A stretch of 64,000 nt of DNA from assembly GCA_022609375.1 (NCBI GenBank), contig JAGKQE010000114.1, forward strand, positions 1 to 64,000, in the 5' to 3' direction. Under the pieces are notes generated by a model that worked only from the letters and a program-made list of their open reading frames with translations, had not been told where the DNA came from and did not search any database. The position numbers and the translations under genes were made by a program. The stretch is from Xenosphaeropsis pyriputrescens (lineage: Eukaryota > Ascomycota > Leotiomycetes > Phacidiales > Phacidiaceae). Shown in pieces: positions 45,538 through 54,934 of this stretch (position 1 is its first letter; each line of letters opens with the position of its first letter).

Positions 45538-46575
45538 TTAGATGAAGGGGATGCCGATGATGGTGCGTTTGCGATAGGCCACGTATTCATCGCCGAAGAA
45601 GCTGACGAGGAATTTCTCTTCTCCTGTGGGGAGCGGGTTAGTATGCACTTGTGTATATGAATGGGACGATTCATTCGTGTCTCGCTATGGAGCTCCCCTG
45701 AAGATGAAAAGAATAAGGGGGAAAGAATCCAAGATAAAGGAGACAGAACTCAGAATAAAGGAGAAAAGAAACTCACCTTCAATTCGCCTCTCGAAAAACC
45801 GCCACAAAACAGCCGCGTACGCCACGAAACACACCACGTTCCCCAGCACAATCTGCGTGCCGAGCCCCCACCAGAAGAAGCCAAAGTAGCTCGGGTGCCG
45901 CAGGACGCCGTAGACGCCATGGCACACGAGGCGATGCTCGCGGGTCTTGGTCGTCTGCACGACATGGTTGAAGTTGGTGGCGGCCTGCACCATGGCCACG
46001 GAGCGCACCACCTGGCCGAGCGCCAGCAGCGCGATGCCGAGCACGAGCACGGCGGCCGACATGGTGTGCGGCAGGCTCGGCAGGTAGGCGCGCAGGAGCG
46101 TGTGTGTCAGCAGGCTTTCCACAACGGCGGATACGTGGGCGATGTTGTAGGCTGCGCCGTTGGATGATAGCAGGTAGCTGGATACGGCGGCTGCCGGTGC
46201 GTTGTAGGCGGCTGTCGTCCAGAACTCGAGGAAGTGGAAGATACTTAGGGCGCTGAGGAATAGTGGGATGCGCCAGAGGGGCGTGTGTTGAGTGAGCAGG
46301 TAGGCTGTTGTCCCCAGGGAGAGGGCGAGCACGGCGCCCAGGATGCAGGCGCGGAGTGCGATGCCCGAGAGGGATTTCGGGCCGTGGCGTGTGTATTGGG
46401 CTTCGAGGCGGGAGATGTGTATGCTGATTGAGGGGTCTGGGGGCGGCGTGCGTGCAGTTGTGGGGATGGCGATGCCGCCGGCGTTTATCATGCGGGCTTG
46501 GGAGCTGTTGTGGAGGGTGAAGGGGGAGGTCGACGTGCTTGTTGCTGAAGCTAGTGGAGGCGGACTTGATGCCAT
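45538..46575 (-). CDS. STE14: Protein-S-isoprenylcysteine O-methyltransferase (Ste14/ICMT)
   Basis: Exons (minus strand) 45777..46575 and 45538..45623 with a 153-bp intron give 294 aa. After a Ser/Thr-rich N-terminus there are several hydrophobic helices (about 72-95, 103-122, 172-190, 233-262). The cofactor-binding region has NFNHVVQ (201-207), LVCHGVYGVLRHPSYFGFF with the family motif RHPSYFG at 226-232, and the C-terminal ERRIEGEEKFLVSFFG block, which the second exon completes (the EE pair and FFGDEYVAYRK). The enzyme methylates the C-terminal prenylated cysteine of CaaX proteins such as Ras and mating pheromone at the ER, using S-adenosylmethionine. Both Glu residues after the last helix are present. 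Stop codon and splice site were chosen because they restore the known end of the family. Confidence 0.9.
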
Positions 46576-47453
46576 GGTTGGATCGTGTTGGCTGTATCAG
46601 TTGGTATCGTGGGAAGGTAGGTGGGTAGCTATTCGACAACCCGGATATCCAAGATGGTGATGGTGATGCTTCATGAAATGCTAGAGTGTAGATGAAGGCA
46701 TTGGGCCGTGAAGAAGGGGGGATATTCAATGTAAAGGAGAATTAGTGCCGTCAAAGAGACAAAGCATCAAGCCATTAAAGCAACAAAGCATCAAAGCCTT
46801 GAGGATCGTATAGTACTTTGAAGTATCTCGAGTCGTTGTCTCGTCGTCAATGTCCGCTGTCCGCTGTCTTGATCTCCGTCCATTGTTATCACACAAGCTC
46901 GTACTTGCAAGGCTGAGACAATATTAAGCCTGCTCTCTGCCATTACGCTAAGCCGATCCTGTCAAATGTTAGCAGCGAGGTCTCACCGCCCGGGGATGTG
47001 ATTCTTCATGCCTGATATGCCTGACGTGCCTGACATGCCTGGGGAAACCGGGGTATAGGTGCGGCTGTGGCTGTGGCTGTGGCTGCGGCTGTTGCTATGG
47101 CTATATCCACTGTTATATCGAGCAATAGTGGGAGTGACCAGTCGACAGTCGAGTGAGCGAGTATTTGAGCGGCTTGAACGTACGTAGTACTACGTACTAA
47201 GTTGGTAGTACGTAGGTACATATTAACCCCAGGAAATACCTCGGTACCTAGACTCTTGGAAAACTAACCAAGAACAATAGTCGAGGCCACGAGATACGAA
47301 CGAAAGACAGTATTCCTGTACGTAGAGGATATACGTGGCATCTGCCTGCTCTGCTGTGCCCTGCTGTGCGGTCTTATTTACTTTGTCGATATTGTACTTC
47401 CTCGTTTTCTATTTCCTGTGAAAGAAGAAGATTTGGCATCGGAACTGATCGCC
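46576..47453. promoter_or_regulatory. Divergent interval between STE14 and the acetyltransferase gene
   Basis: About 880 bp, no supported gene. CCTGA(C/T)(A/G)TG units occur at about 47008-47040 and GGCTGT units at about 47063-47102. A perfect 18-bp palindrome lies at 47180-47197 with a similar half-site at about 47206-47219. Confidence 0.4.
47180..47197. repeat. Perfect 18-bp palindrome GTACGTAGTACTACGTAC
   Basis: The sequence is identical on both strands and lies 257 bp upstream of the acetyltransferase start. A related GTAGTACGTA follows within 12 bases. It could be a dimeric factor site or simply a hairpin. Confidence 0.75.
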
Positions 47454-48359
47454 ATGGAGAACATCGATCAGACAGAGAACAAGGCGCGTATGCTAAAGGG
47501 CGAGCTCTATCACGCCTTCACACCGAATCTTGTTGCTGAGCGCAGAAGATGTAAGCATGCCTGTGATCGCTTCAATAGGGCGGGTGATGTACCGCGTCGA
47601 CGTTTGGTGGAGCTATGGAGGGAGTAAGTACTCTGTCTATGATCATCTCGCTCTGCTTTGGAATATCTAGTATTTCTGTTTCTGTTTCTATTGATGCTGT
47701 TATTCTATTGTTCAACCTGCTTGAATGTCGCTGAATCCAATCCAGTATCAATAATGACAAGACCCCTCTACCACCAAAAGCTGCTACGGACGAAGAAGAC
47801 GAAGCGCTCTTTGGAGAGGATCCTTGGGTTGAAGGCCCTATCAGTGTTGACTACGGAACCAACGTGAAGTGAGTGCATCAAATCATATACTTGCCTCGAT
47901 ACCCCTTTCTTATGAACTACAGGATCGGAAGTAATGTCTTCATCAACTTCAATGCTGTCTTCTTGGACACATGCCTCATTTCGATTGGGTCCCGTACCCT
48001 CATCGGACCGAATTGTTCCTTTTATAGTGGTACTCATCCACTGGACCCATTCCTCCGTAACGGTACTCAAGGACCAGAGTTGGGGGGTACCATAACAATC
48101 GGAGAGGATTGTGTAAGATAGATACACCAATTTGTCCTCCTCAATCCAACTGACATCTGCGTAGTGGTTTGGAGGAAGTGTCATCGTCTGTCCTGGCGTC
48201 ACCATTGGTCGGGGATGCACAATTGGTGCTGGGAGTGTAGTCACAAAGGACGTGCCTGATTATCATGTAGCAGCCGGAAACCCCGCGCGACTGATCAGGA
48301 AGATCGAAGTCGATGAGGCTACGAAGAAGGTGCTTGGAACCAGTAGAGTATTATCATAG
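47454..48359 (+). CDS. Maltose O-acetyltransferase-like (hexapeptide repeat) enzyme
   Basis: Exons 47454..47623, 47746..47868, 47923..48112 and 48165..48359 give 225 aa. The N-terminal helical Mac domain (about 5-62) starts ENKARMLKGELYHAF. The left-handed beta-helix follows from about 95 (VDYGTNVKIGSNVFINFN, CLISIGSRTLIGPN, TITIGEDCWFGGSVIVCPGVTIGRG). The active-site histidine of the family is in FYSGTHPLDP. The end GNPARLIRKI is typical. Bacterial relatives acetylate maltose, glucose or galactosides with acetyl-CoA; the natural substrate of the fungal enzymes is not established. Its last codons overlap the last codons of the opposite-strand gene (48354-48359). Confidence 0.9.
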
Positions 48360-48889
48360 ACCACCCTGCATAGCAAATGAAGAGACGATGAGTACGAGGA
48401 CATTGATCAGCGACCATATAAAGGGTATCCACGTAGACATTCGAAAATACCCAGCATTGTAAACTGCTCCGAGACTTGAAGATGTTAGTGATAACAACCA
48501 CCATGGATGGAGTGCGAGACGCACATCAAACCCACAAAGCTTCCTGCCAACAATGCTTCAATCCCCGCTATCAAAGTGTATACCAATGGAATCAACCATA
48601 CGAATCGCAATGCCGACTTGCCTCTGCCCAACTGCATGAACACAGCATAGGCCGCGACTGTGAGGTGGACGATGGCATAGACGATGAGGGTCCAGAGCAA
48701 CGTGAATCGCCAGATGTCTTTTGTGTAGTAGAGGTAGTTCGCGACGCCCGCTTTGGCCTTGTATGGCCAGTAGAGAGATGGAAAGGGAGGTGTGGCATAA
48801 TCGAGGGGCACGATCTGTGAGATTTTTGTTCTGATTATATTAGAATATTGTAGGTTTATATGGACCAGGACTTACCCTCCCAGTGGCAT
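48354..48889 (-). CDS. TMEM170-like small integral membrane protein
   Basis: Exons (minus strand) 48876..48889, 48525..48830 and 48354..48474 give 146 aa; introns are 45 and 50 bp. Joined, it reads MPLGGTKISQIVPLDYATPPFPSLYWPYK and then three hydrophobic segments: LLWTLIVYAIVHLTVAAYAV (about 54-73), LIPLVYTLIAGIEALLAGSF (about 88-112) and IWSLINVLVLIVSSF (about 126-141). The segment DIWRFTLLW, the length and the three-helix layout fit the TMEM170 family (in animals linked to ER sheet and nuclear envelope shape). The exact role here is inferred only. Exon 1 has just 14 coding bases. Its stop lies inside the convergent gene's last exon. Confidence 0.78.
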
Positions 48890-49114
48890 GATGTAGAAAT
48901 ATATTTTGTGTTTTATTCGGACATGGCGGACTAGACCTGTTGGTCAGGCTGGATGATGTTGTGGATGAAATGAAATGAAGTGCATCGTCGTAATCCAAAC
49001 ACAAGGCTGAGCCTCGGCTACTCTGGCAGCTGCACACCTCACCATCACCTCCAACACTTCCATCTACTGCTACACAACACAATGCCTTCATGAACAGCTC
49101 TTCCTCACGAAACA
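48890..49114. promoter_or_regulatory. Short bidirectional promoter between the TMEM170-like gene and PEX8
   Basis: Only 225 bp separate two outward-pointing start codons, so promoters and 5' UTRs are shared or compressed. No TATA box is evident; the part before PEX8 is rich in CACC/CATC. Confidence 0.5.
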
Positions 49115-51163
49115 ATGTCGACAGATCGCCTTCTATCAACAGTATTGCGCGCCTTCCAAGGCGTCCCAGACGCCTCACAAACCGGCCGAATCTTATCGAC
49201 AACAACCTCACTGCTAACGACGCTCTCCAACCCTCGAAACATCACCCTCCTCACCTCCCACCTTCTCACCGCACCGGCCATATGGAGCCAACCAGACGGT
49301 CTGCGCACATGTCTGCGCATCATGAGCGTGTTGAACACCGCAGCAATCACTCTCCACCGCAATGCACACGAGGAACTGCCTGCAGCGCAAACCGCACCGC
49401 AGATCGGCAGTGGGGTGTCCTGCGACGAGTGGACGCGAGCCGTGGTGCAGGGTGCGGACGAGCGGTCGCCGAGGTGGAGGCATTTGCTGGTTATTGGGGG
49501 AGTGCTGATTGGCATGGAGGGGCAGAATCGAGAGGCGTTGTCGCGTGGGTTGAGGAATACGCTGGAGATTGCCATGGTCAAGGCGGCCAACCTGGCATTG
49601 TTGGACCCTGCGCACGATGGCATTCTTGGTGCCGAGGCTATTGTGCTGGCTTTGACGCATACGTTCGAGCTGCTGTCTGAAGGCGTGAGATCGGGCTTGG
49701 ACTTTGATCGGCTGGCGAGGATTGCTTTGTCGGCTATGGTTACTACGGAGGGATATCAGGAGGCTGGTTTTGTTGGCCGTGTTGATGCGGATGTTGTCCA
49801 GGTCACTGAGAACATGTTTGACTTATCGGATAAGTCGGTTTCGTTCTATCAGTTGCAGAAACTCTCTTCACAACCTCTTGTCGCGGCGATGGGGCCGTTG
49901 TCAAGGCTGATCTCTTACGCTGTTGCAAATGCCAAGGATCCAGCAATGGTGATTGAGGTACTTGGAACACTTGAAAAGTTCTCGACATCATTAAATCATC
50001 AATGGCATCAAAACAAATTGTCGGAAATCGATGCTTCTGAGGAATCGATATTCTTGACTCCAAACTCACTGAAAGTTACGATTCCCGTTCTCTGGCAACT
50101 TCTGAAAGGCGCCATGTTTGCCACGATTATAATCCTCAAATCTATAATTGACCGAACCGTCACCTCCCCAATTCTCTCCTCCCATCGCTGGGTACCCTCA
50201 ACAGCCACCTCCTCGTTATGCATCCTCTCAAACCTTCACTTCATTTCCTCTCGCCTCGGTCAAAACTCCTTTTCAACCTACACTTTCGTGCACCTCTCCT
50301 CCATCGACATGCTAACGGCGTATCCTGGCCACGCACGTAATTTCCTGCAGTCCATCTGCCCGCCTCGCATAGGCACCATCCCATCACACCCACTGACCCG
50401 CAATCACGATCTTTTCTATCTCAACACAGCCGAACACTTCACTCTCCTCCTCAGTCCGACGGACGCTGAATCCCTCATCTCATCCGCTGCCCTCCCTTAT
50501 CTAAACCCAGGCGCCAACGCCTCCCTCCGCCCCATCTTCGAAGCCGCCCATTCCTCCCTCCTCGCCGTCCTCGCCGCCCCACAAAACACACAACTCACGG
50601 CCCGCCTGATACCCTTCTACACCTCCTCCCTCTTCGAATCCTTCCCGACCAATCTCTCCCCCCGCCAGTTCCGCTTCGCTTTCAAGACCACCATCCAGCT
50701 CTGCGCGCCGCCGAGCAAGATCGCCGCCTCCCAGCCGGACTTACCCGATACTCTGCTCGACATGCTGCATTTCCGTGCGCTGAGCGCCCCCTCGACTCCC
50801 TTGCTACCTGCCGCCGATGACGGGACCAATGCGGTGCAGATTGGTGCGCCGCTGTCGGAGCAGGCTGTGCTCGCGCTCACGCTTCTGGACGCACTGCCAT
50901 ATGTCCCGTTACGGAGTCTGGAGGAGTGGTTGCCGCTTGCGGCGGACTTGCTGGATGTGGTTGTGGGGGTGGATATGCAGGTCGTTTGTAGGGAGCGGTT
51001 CTGGGAGGTGTTGAGTGGGGAGATGGATGTTGATCGGGCGAGTGTTTGTGTGGGGTGGTGGACTGGTGAAGGGAGGGGGAGGGTTGTTGGTGGGAATAGG
51101 AGAGGGGATGGAGAGGCGCTTATGAGTGGGGGGAATGGGGAGGGGAGGATGAGTCGATTGTGA
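49115..51163 (+). CDS. PEX8: Peroxin Pex8
   Basis: A single-exon gene of 682 aa starting at the first good ATG. The chain is largely helical with repeated hydrophobic stretches (residues about 120-200, 240-290 and 340-440), as in fungal Pex8; the recognisable block is SSQPLVAAMGPLSRLISYAV. The C-terminus is Ser-Arg-Leu, a peroxisome targeting signal type 1, as expected for this peroxin, which lies on the lumenal side of the membrane and links docking and RING complexes during matrix-protein import. Residues about 645-680 are Gly/Arg-rich and unusual. Codon use is biased to C and G in the middle. It is divergent from the TMEM170-like gene. Family assignment rests on length, layout and the PTS1. 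Confidence 0.8.
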   Translation: MSTDRLLSTVLRAFQGVPDASQTGRILSTTTSLLTTLSNPRNITLLTSHLLTAPAIWSQPDGLRTCLRIMSVLNTAAITLHRNAHEELPAAQTAPQIGSGVSCDEWTRAVVQGADERSPRWRHLLVIGGVLIGMEGQNREALSRGLRNTLEIAMVKAANLALLDPAHDGILGAEAIVLALTHTFELLSEGVRSGLDFDRLARIALSAMVTTEGYQEAGFVGRVDADVVQVTENMFDLSDKSVSFYQLQKLSSQPLVAAMGPLSRLISYAVANAKDPAMVIEVLGTLEKFSTSLNHQWHQNKLSEIDASEESIFLTPNSLKVTIPVLWQLLKGAMFATIIILKSIIDRTVTSPILSSHRWVPSTATSSLCILSNLHFISSRLGQNSFSTYTFVHLSSIDMLTAYPGHARNFLQSICPPRIGTIPSHPLTRNHDLFYLNTAEHFTLLLSPTDAESLISSAALPYLNPGANASLRPIFEAAHSSLLAVLAAPQNTQLTARLIPFYTSSLFESFPTNLSPRQFRFAFKTTIQLCAPPSKIAASQPDLPDTLLDMLHFRALSAPSTPLLPAADDGTNAVQIGAPLSEQAVLALTLLDALPYVPLRSLEEWLPLAADLLDVVVGVDMQVVCRERFWEVLSGEMDVDRASVCVGWWTGEGRGRVVGGNRRGDGEALMSGGNGEGRMSRL

Positions 51164-52915
51164 GAATTTTACGGATAGCTATTCTTTTGACTGGCGTTTT
51201 GGTGGGTCGTGTTGTGCTGTATAGGAAGGGGAGTTTGAGATATTGCGATGGGATATGATATATACGTTTTGTTATGAAGTAGGAGACTCGGAAAACGAGT
51301 GGGCTGTGAAGTGTATAAAATCAAGTGTTTCTCCTTCTAGAAAGGAGAGTGTTAGTCGTGCGCAAGCTTAATCTTCTGGAGTCGTCAGATCGATTCTCCC
51401 TACAATCAGGACAGAGAACATTCCAGACTTGGGATCAAGAAACCAAGTAAACGCGACAGCTGAATCAACCTTAGTTAACGAGTAGATGATCGCGAACCAA
51501 TCGCTTTGAGCAGTGGTTGAATTCAATAACGTGACATACATAGACTCAACTGAATTAGCTAGCTTTGAAGATTAGATTGCCCTATGCTATAAGCCTTAGG
51601 AACTATCACAACATTCCTTAGATGCCTTTGATTATCGACTTGAGAAACAGACCCTATAAGAATAAGAAATCTGATTAAGACACTCACATAACGTTGGCTA
51701 TGAGACAGGGTTACTACTAGGCTCTTAAGAGGCCTTTTCTATTTCCTAGGCCAAACTTCGTCTCAAATCTTGTGATTACTAAACTTCCTTCGGGAGTACT
51801 AATTCAATGCAACTCATTCTACAAGCGAAGCAGGATGCCTATATAATAGACTTGGATTTCAAGTATTCAAGATTATAGGGCCTATTGGCTATGTATCGAA
51901 TGTTTAACTAGGACTTTAGTCTATAGAAGGTATTAAAGAATTTTAACAATGCTAGATAGGCGTTGTCTAAGGAGAAGACTAAGGTTTTATTAAAAGAAAT
52001 TAGGTCAAAGAGGTGGCTAAATGAGTAGATCCTTGGAGAGTAAGAAGTCTTGGAAAGTATAGTGAATCAGGGATCCTAGGCTAGAGAAATTCAATATGAA
52101 CTTATTTTGAAGGTATATTGCTCACAACCTCTTTATCTTAAGGCTAATTAATGCACATGAAAGTACCAACCTACTATCCTAGATAGTAAGTTTAGGAATC
52201 TCAATCTACTTGATCGAGGAATTCCCTATCTACACACATATAGTATGAATCGCACACACAATTTCCTCCTAATTATTAACGAAGAAATTGTAGCCTCTCT
52301 TCTCGAAGGGCTTGCAAAGGGTGAAACTCTTTCCGTTTATATTGTAGATTCTAGGTATAAAAATAGGCTTAAGAACCCAGTGAGCGAGCCTAACGACCCA
52401 TTTCAAGTGCACTTATTCAACAACTCTTAAGATAAGTGATGGCCAATAAGTTAGAAAAGGGGGCTGTGATCGAATCAATTATACCAACCGAGTCTATAAC
52501 AATCATAGAAATGTAACTATGCTAACAATAACTTCTAGCCAATGTGCTGTATTCCGTTCAATTCAAGCCGAGCTTACAAATTTAAGCTATACTCAACATA
52601 GATACTATTCTATGTTTTCTTTCGAGGTTCTTTTTATTGTCTTTTGCAATCAGAGTCTTCAGGAGCAGAAGTAGCATATAGGGATTCAAGAGCTGGGTTA
52701 TAATTCACATATCGTTATAAGGAAATGTTTCAAAAATTGATGGTAACTAATAGAATCCATAACATTTGCTTCATTGTCTTGTCTTCTAGAACAAAGCCCT
52801 GGCTCAACATCTAAGAATCCATGAAATTCTCAACATCCCAACTCAAGAATTTCCTAGAGAAAAGCCCCCTTCTCAAAACCCAACGCAAAACCCCCCTCAC
52901 AAAGTCCCAAGGTAC
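51164..52915. other. AT-rich block after PEX8 (degenerate repeat-like)
   Basis: After about 140 bp of normal flank, composition falls from about 51300 to 52880. Many TAG/CTAA/TTAG words and scarce CG steps suggest RIP-mutated repeat DNA. The longest frame (52245..52430, 61 codons) is the relic of something coding-like but has no recognisable family. No inverted terminal repeats or target duplications were found by eye. Confidence 0.5.
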
Positions 52916-53647
52916 CTAATTCCGCTCCATCTCAATACTCCAATCCCCATCCTCAAGACCATCTCCCCCATCCGGCAAACACACCCCACAGAACCAATCC
53001 CCCTCGGGAACAACAGCGATGCCATAGCAGACCTGATGATACCCCACATCACAGCCATCACATAGCACAATCCGATTCGGCTCCTCGGAGTCTCCACCGG
53101 CGCATATCGCACAAGCAATCTCATCATAGCCGCGGACCCCCTCCTGCGTCTCAGCCTCGGGTCCCGCATCCACAGCTCCCCCCAATACCTCCCGTCCTGC
53201 GTCCATATCCTCCGTCTTTCTTAACTTGATCGACACCCGCTTCTGCCTGATCGGCCCTTCGCCGCGCACGTAGCACGTGCACACGGCGCAGCGCTTGCAC
53301 TTCTTGTGGGCGCAGTTCGGCGTGCCGCAGGTCTCGTTCTGGACGCTGCCGTCGATGGTCCAGAGGGTTGTGCGCCAGCACACGCAGCAGAATTGGTAGT
53401 CGTGCTTTTGGCGGGGTTGGTCGGTTGGCGCTGGTGCTGGCTCGGGTTCGGGGTGTGTGGATGAGGCGAGCTCGGTGGTGAGTTGGGTGGATGGTGAGGG
53501 GGATGGTGGGGTGTCTGTTGATTGTTGCTGAGTGGTTGGTGTCGGTGCTGGTGTGGATTTGGAAGTTGGTGGTGGGGAGGGCCTAGGAGGGTTGACGACA
53601 ATGATATCGTCACTATCGATCTCCATGGCGTCTGTGAGTAACGACAT
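52916..53647 (-). CDS. PHD-finger protein with an extra Cys-rich domain
   Basis: A single-exon gene of 243 aa from ATG 53647; an alternative start at 53629 would remove six residues. Residues 1-80 are disordered and Pro/Ser/Thr-rich. Residues 85-127 have at least nine Cys (87, 88, 90, 107, 112, 117, 120, 123, 125), a probable zinc-binding module. The PHD finger is complete: Cys 179, 182, 196, 199, His 204, Cys 207, 220 and 223 (C4HC3), with EEPNRIVLCDGCDVGYHQVCYGI. PHD fingers read histone tails; the Trp after EGD and the acidic start suggest methyl-lysine binding, but this is an inference. It sits alone between two AT-rich blocks. Confidence 0.85.
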   Translation of the reverse strand: MSLLTDAMEIDSDDIIVVNPPRPSPPPTSKSTPAPTPTTQQQSTDTPPSPSPSTQLTTELASSTHPEPEPAPAPTDQPRQKHDYQFCCVCWRTTLWTIDGSVQNETCGTPNCAHKKCKRCAVCTCYVRGEGPIRQKRVSIKLRKTEDMDAGREVLGGAVDAGPEAETQEGVRGYDEIACAICAGGDSEEPNRIVLCDGCDVGYHQVCYGIAVVPEGDWFCGVCLPDGGDGLEDGDWSIEMERN

Positions 53648-54496
53648 TTGATGTGTAGTGTGTGATATGATGTGATGATGAGTGAACAGATGCAAGTTAC
53701 GTGAGAGGAAGAGCTCTCTTTTTCGTGAGTCTGGATTTGGTAGTGTTGTAGTTGTTTATAGAGCAATGTGAACAGTTGGATCGAACCGTGAGTTGTTAGC
53801 TAGATAAAGCTTTGAGGTATTGACTTCGAATACTAGTTCTTGCGAGAAATTAGCAGTTGATATGCTATGGTGCTTTAACTAGTGTATTGGAAGATATTGC
53901 AACACTTGAAAGATTACTACTTAACTTTAAGCAAGCTATTGTAGAGAGCTCCCTTAGAAGAACTTTGTATAGTATTAAGAGAGTATATATACTACCACTA
54001 CTAGGTTTAAAACCTAATAGTATCTAAATATCCTTTTATATACTTGAACCTTTTTCTCCTCTTTGTTAAGTATTTGTCTATATACTATTATTTCCCCTTA
54101 AATATCCCTTCTTGTTGTTTCTATTAAGTAAATAGCAATACTTAACCCTTGTCTATTGTATAGTAGAATCTATAAGCAAAGATAGATATATATAGAGACT
54201 AGTCTTATAAAACATACTTATTAAAACATCTATTATTACACTTGCTATTATCCCCTACTATATCTACCTTAAAGAACCTAACAAATAGAAACCAATCCAA
54301 CCAAATATAACAACCTTACTCTATCTACTAACCCCCTCTACAAGCCTATACACAATACAAATACAAGCATTACAATAAACACATCTAATAACATCTATTT
54401 ACTAACATCCCTAATATCTCCAACAAAAACAACCCTAGAATAAGCAAGATATCTATACTCTACAACCCACTACAAGACCCTAGCAGTCAAGCACAC
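53648..54496. other. AT-rich interval upstream of the PHD-finger gene
   Basis: The first 130 bp are the gene's promoter side. From about 53780 to 54480 the DNA is very AT-rich, with many TATA and CTAT words and no frame. It resembles the block at 51300-52880, so the PHD gene is bracketed by two such blocks. Confidence 0.45.
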
Positions 54497-54676
54497 TCAA
54501 GCCCCTAAAGCACCACTCCCAACCCACAGCCCCATCACAGACGCCCTCGAGCCAAGAGCAAAGCGAGATGCAAATACCGTGACAACGACGATGACGAGGG
54601 CGGAATGGCGAAAAGCTGTGGGGCCGAGCAGGTGCGACGATGGGGACTGGGAGGGCGTGCTGGGTCTGTATCCCAT
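54497..54676 (-). CDS. Possible small membrane protein, 59 aa
   Basis: An ATG frame of 59 aa opening MGYRPSTPSQSPSSHLLGP, followed by one hydrophobic segment (HSALVIVVVTVFASRFAL, about 24-41) and a Gly/Ala-rich end. Codon use and GC resemble real genes more than the neighbouring AT-rich DNA. The frame stays open upstream without an ATG until 54781, which would add 35 residues. I do not recognise it; it may be a real small single-pass protein or a chance frame. Confidence 0.35.
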   Translation of the reverse strand: MGYRPSTPSQSPSSHLLGPTAFRHSALVIVVVTVFASRFALGSRASVMGLWVGSGALGA

Positions 54677-54934
54677 ATGATGTGTGGTGCTGAGTATGGT
54701 TATAGCTAGGGGTCTGTGATGGATGAGCGTGTTCGTAGAGGGTTTTGTATGTTGAGCATTATTCTGTAGATCGATGGGCATGAGGTCACGAGCTGGTAAT
54801 CATAGATGGTGGGCAGGTGTTTTGGATGGTACATAGATATGAAGGGGGTATAACTTGCATTATCTTACATGTATAGTACACCACACACACACACACAACC
54901 CAACAAGCAGAATAGAGGTACATCCCAAGCCCAT

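Noticed and set aside
45779..46729. 316-aa minus-strand frame over STE14
   Set aside because: Out-of-frame reading of the STE14 exon; low complexity and Arg/Pro/His-rich as expected for a shifted GC-rich gene.
49105..49660. Long minus-strand frames opposite PEX8
   Set aside because: They mirror the GC-biased codon use of PEX8 and contain no family motif.
52245..52430. 61-codon frame in the AT-rich block
   Set aside because: Possibly a fragment of a mobile-element protein, but no motif supports any family, so it was not listed as a pseudogene.
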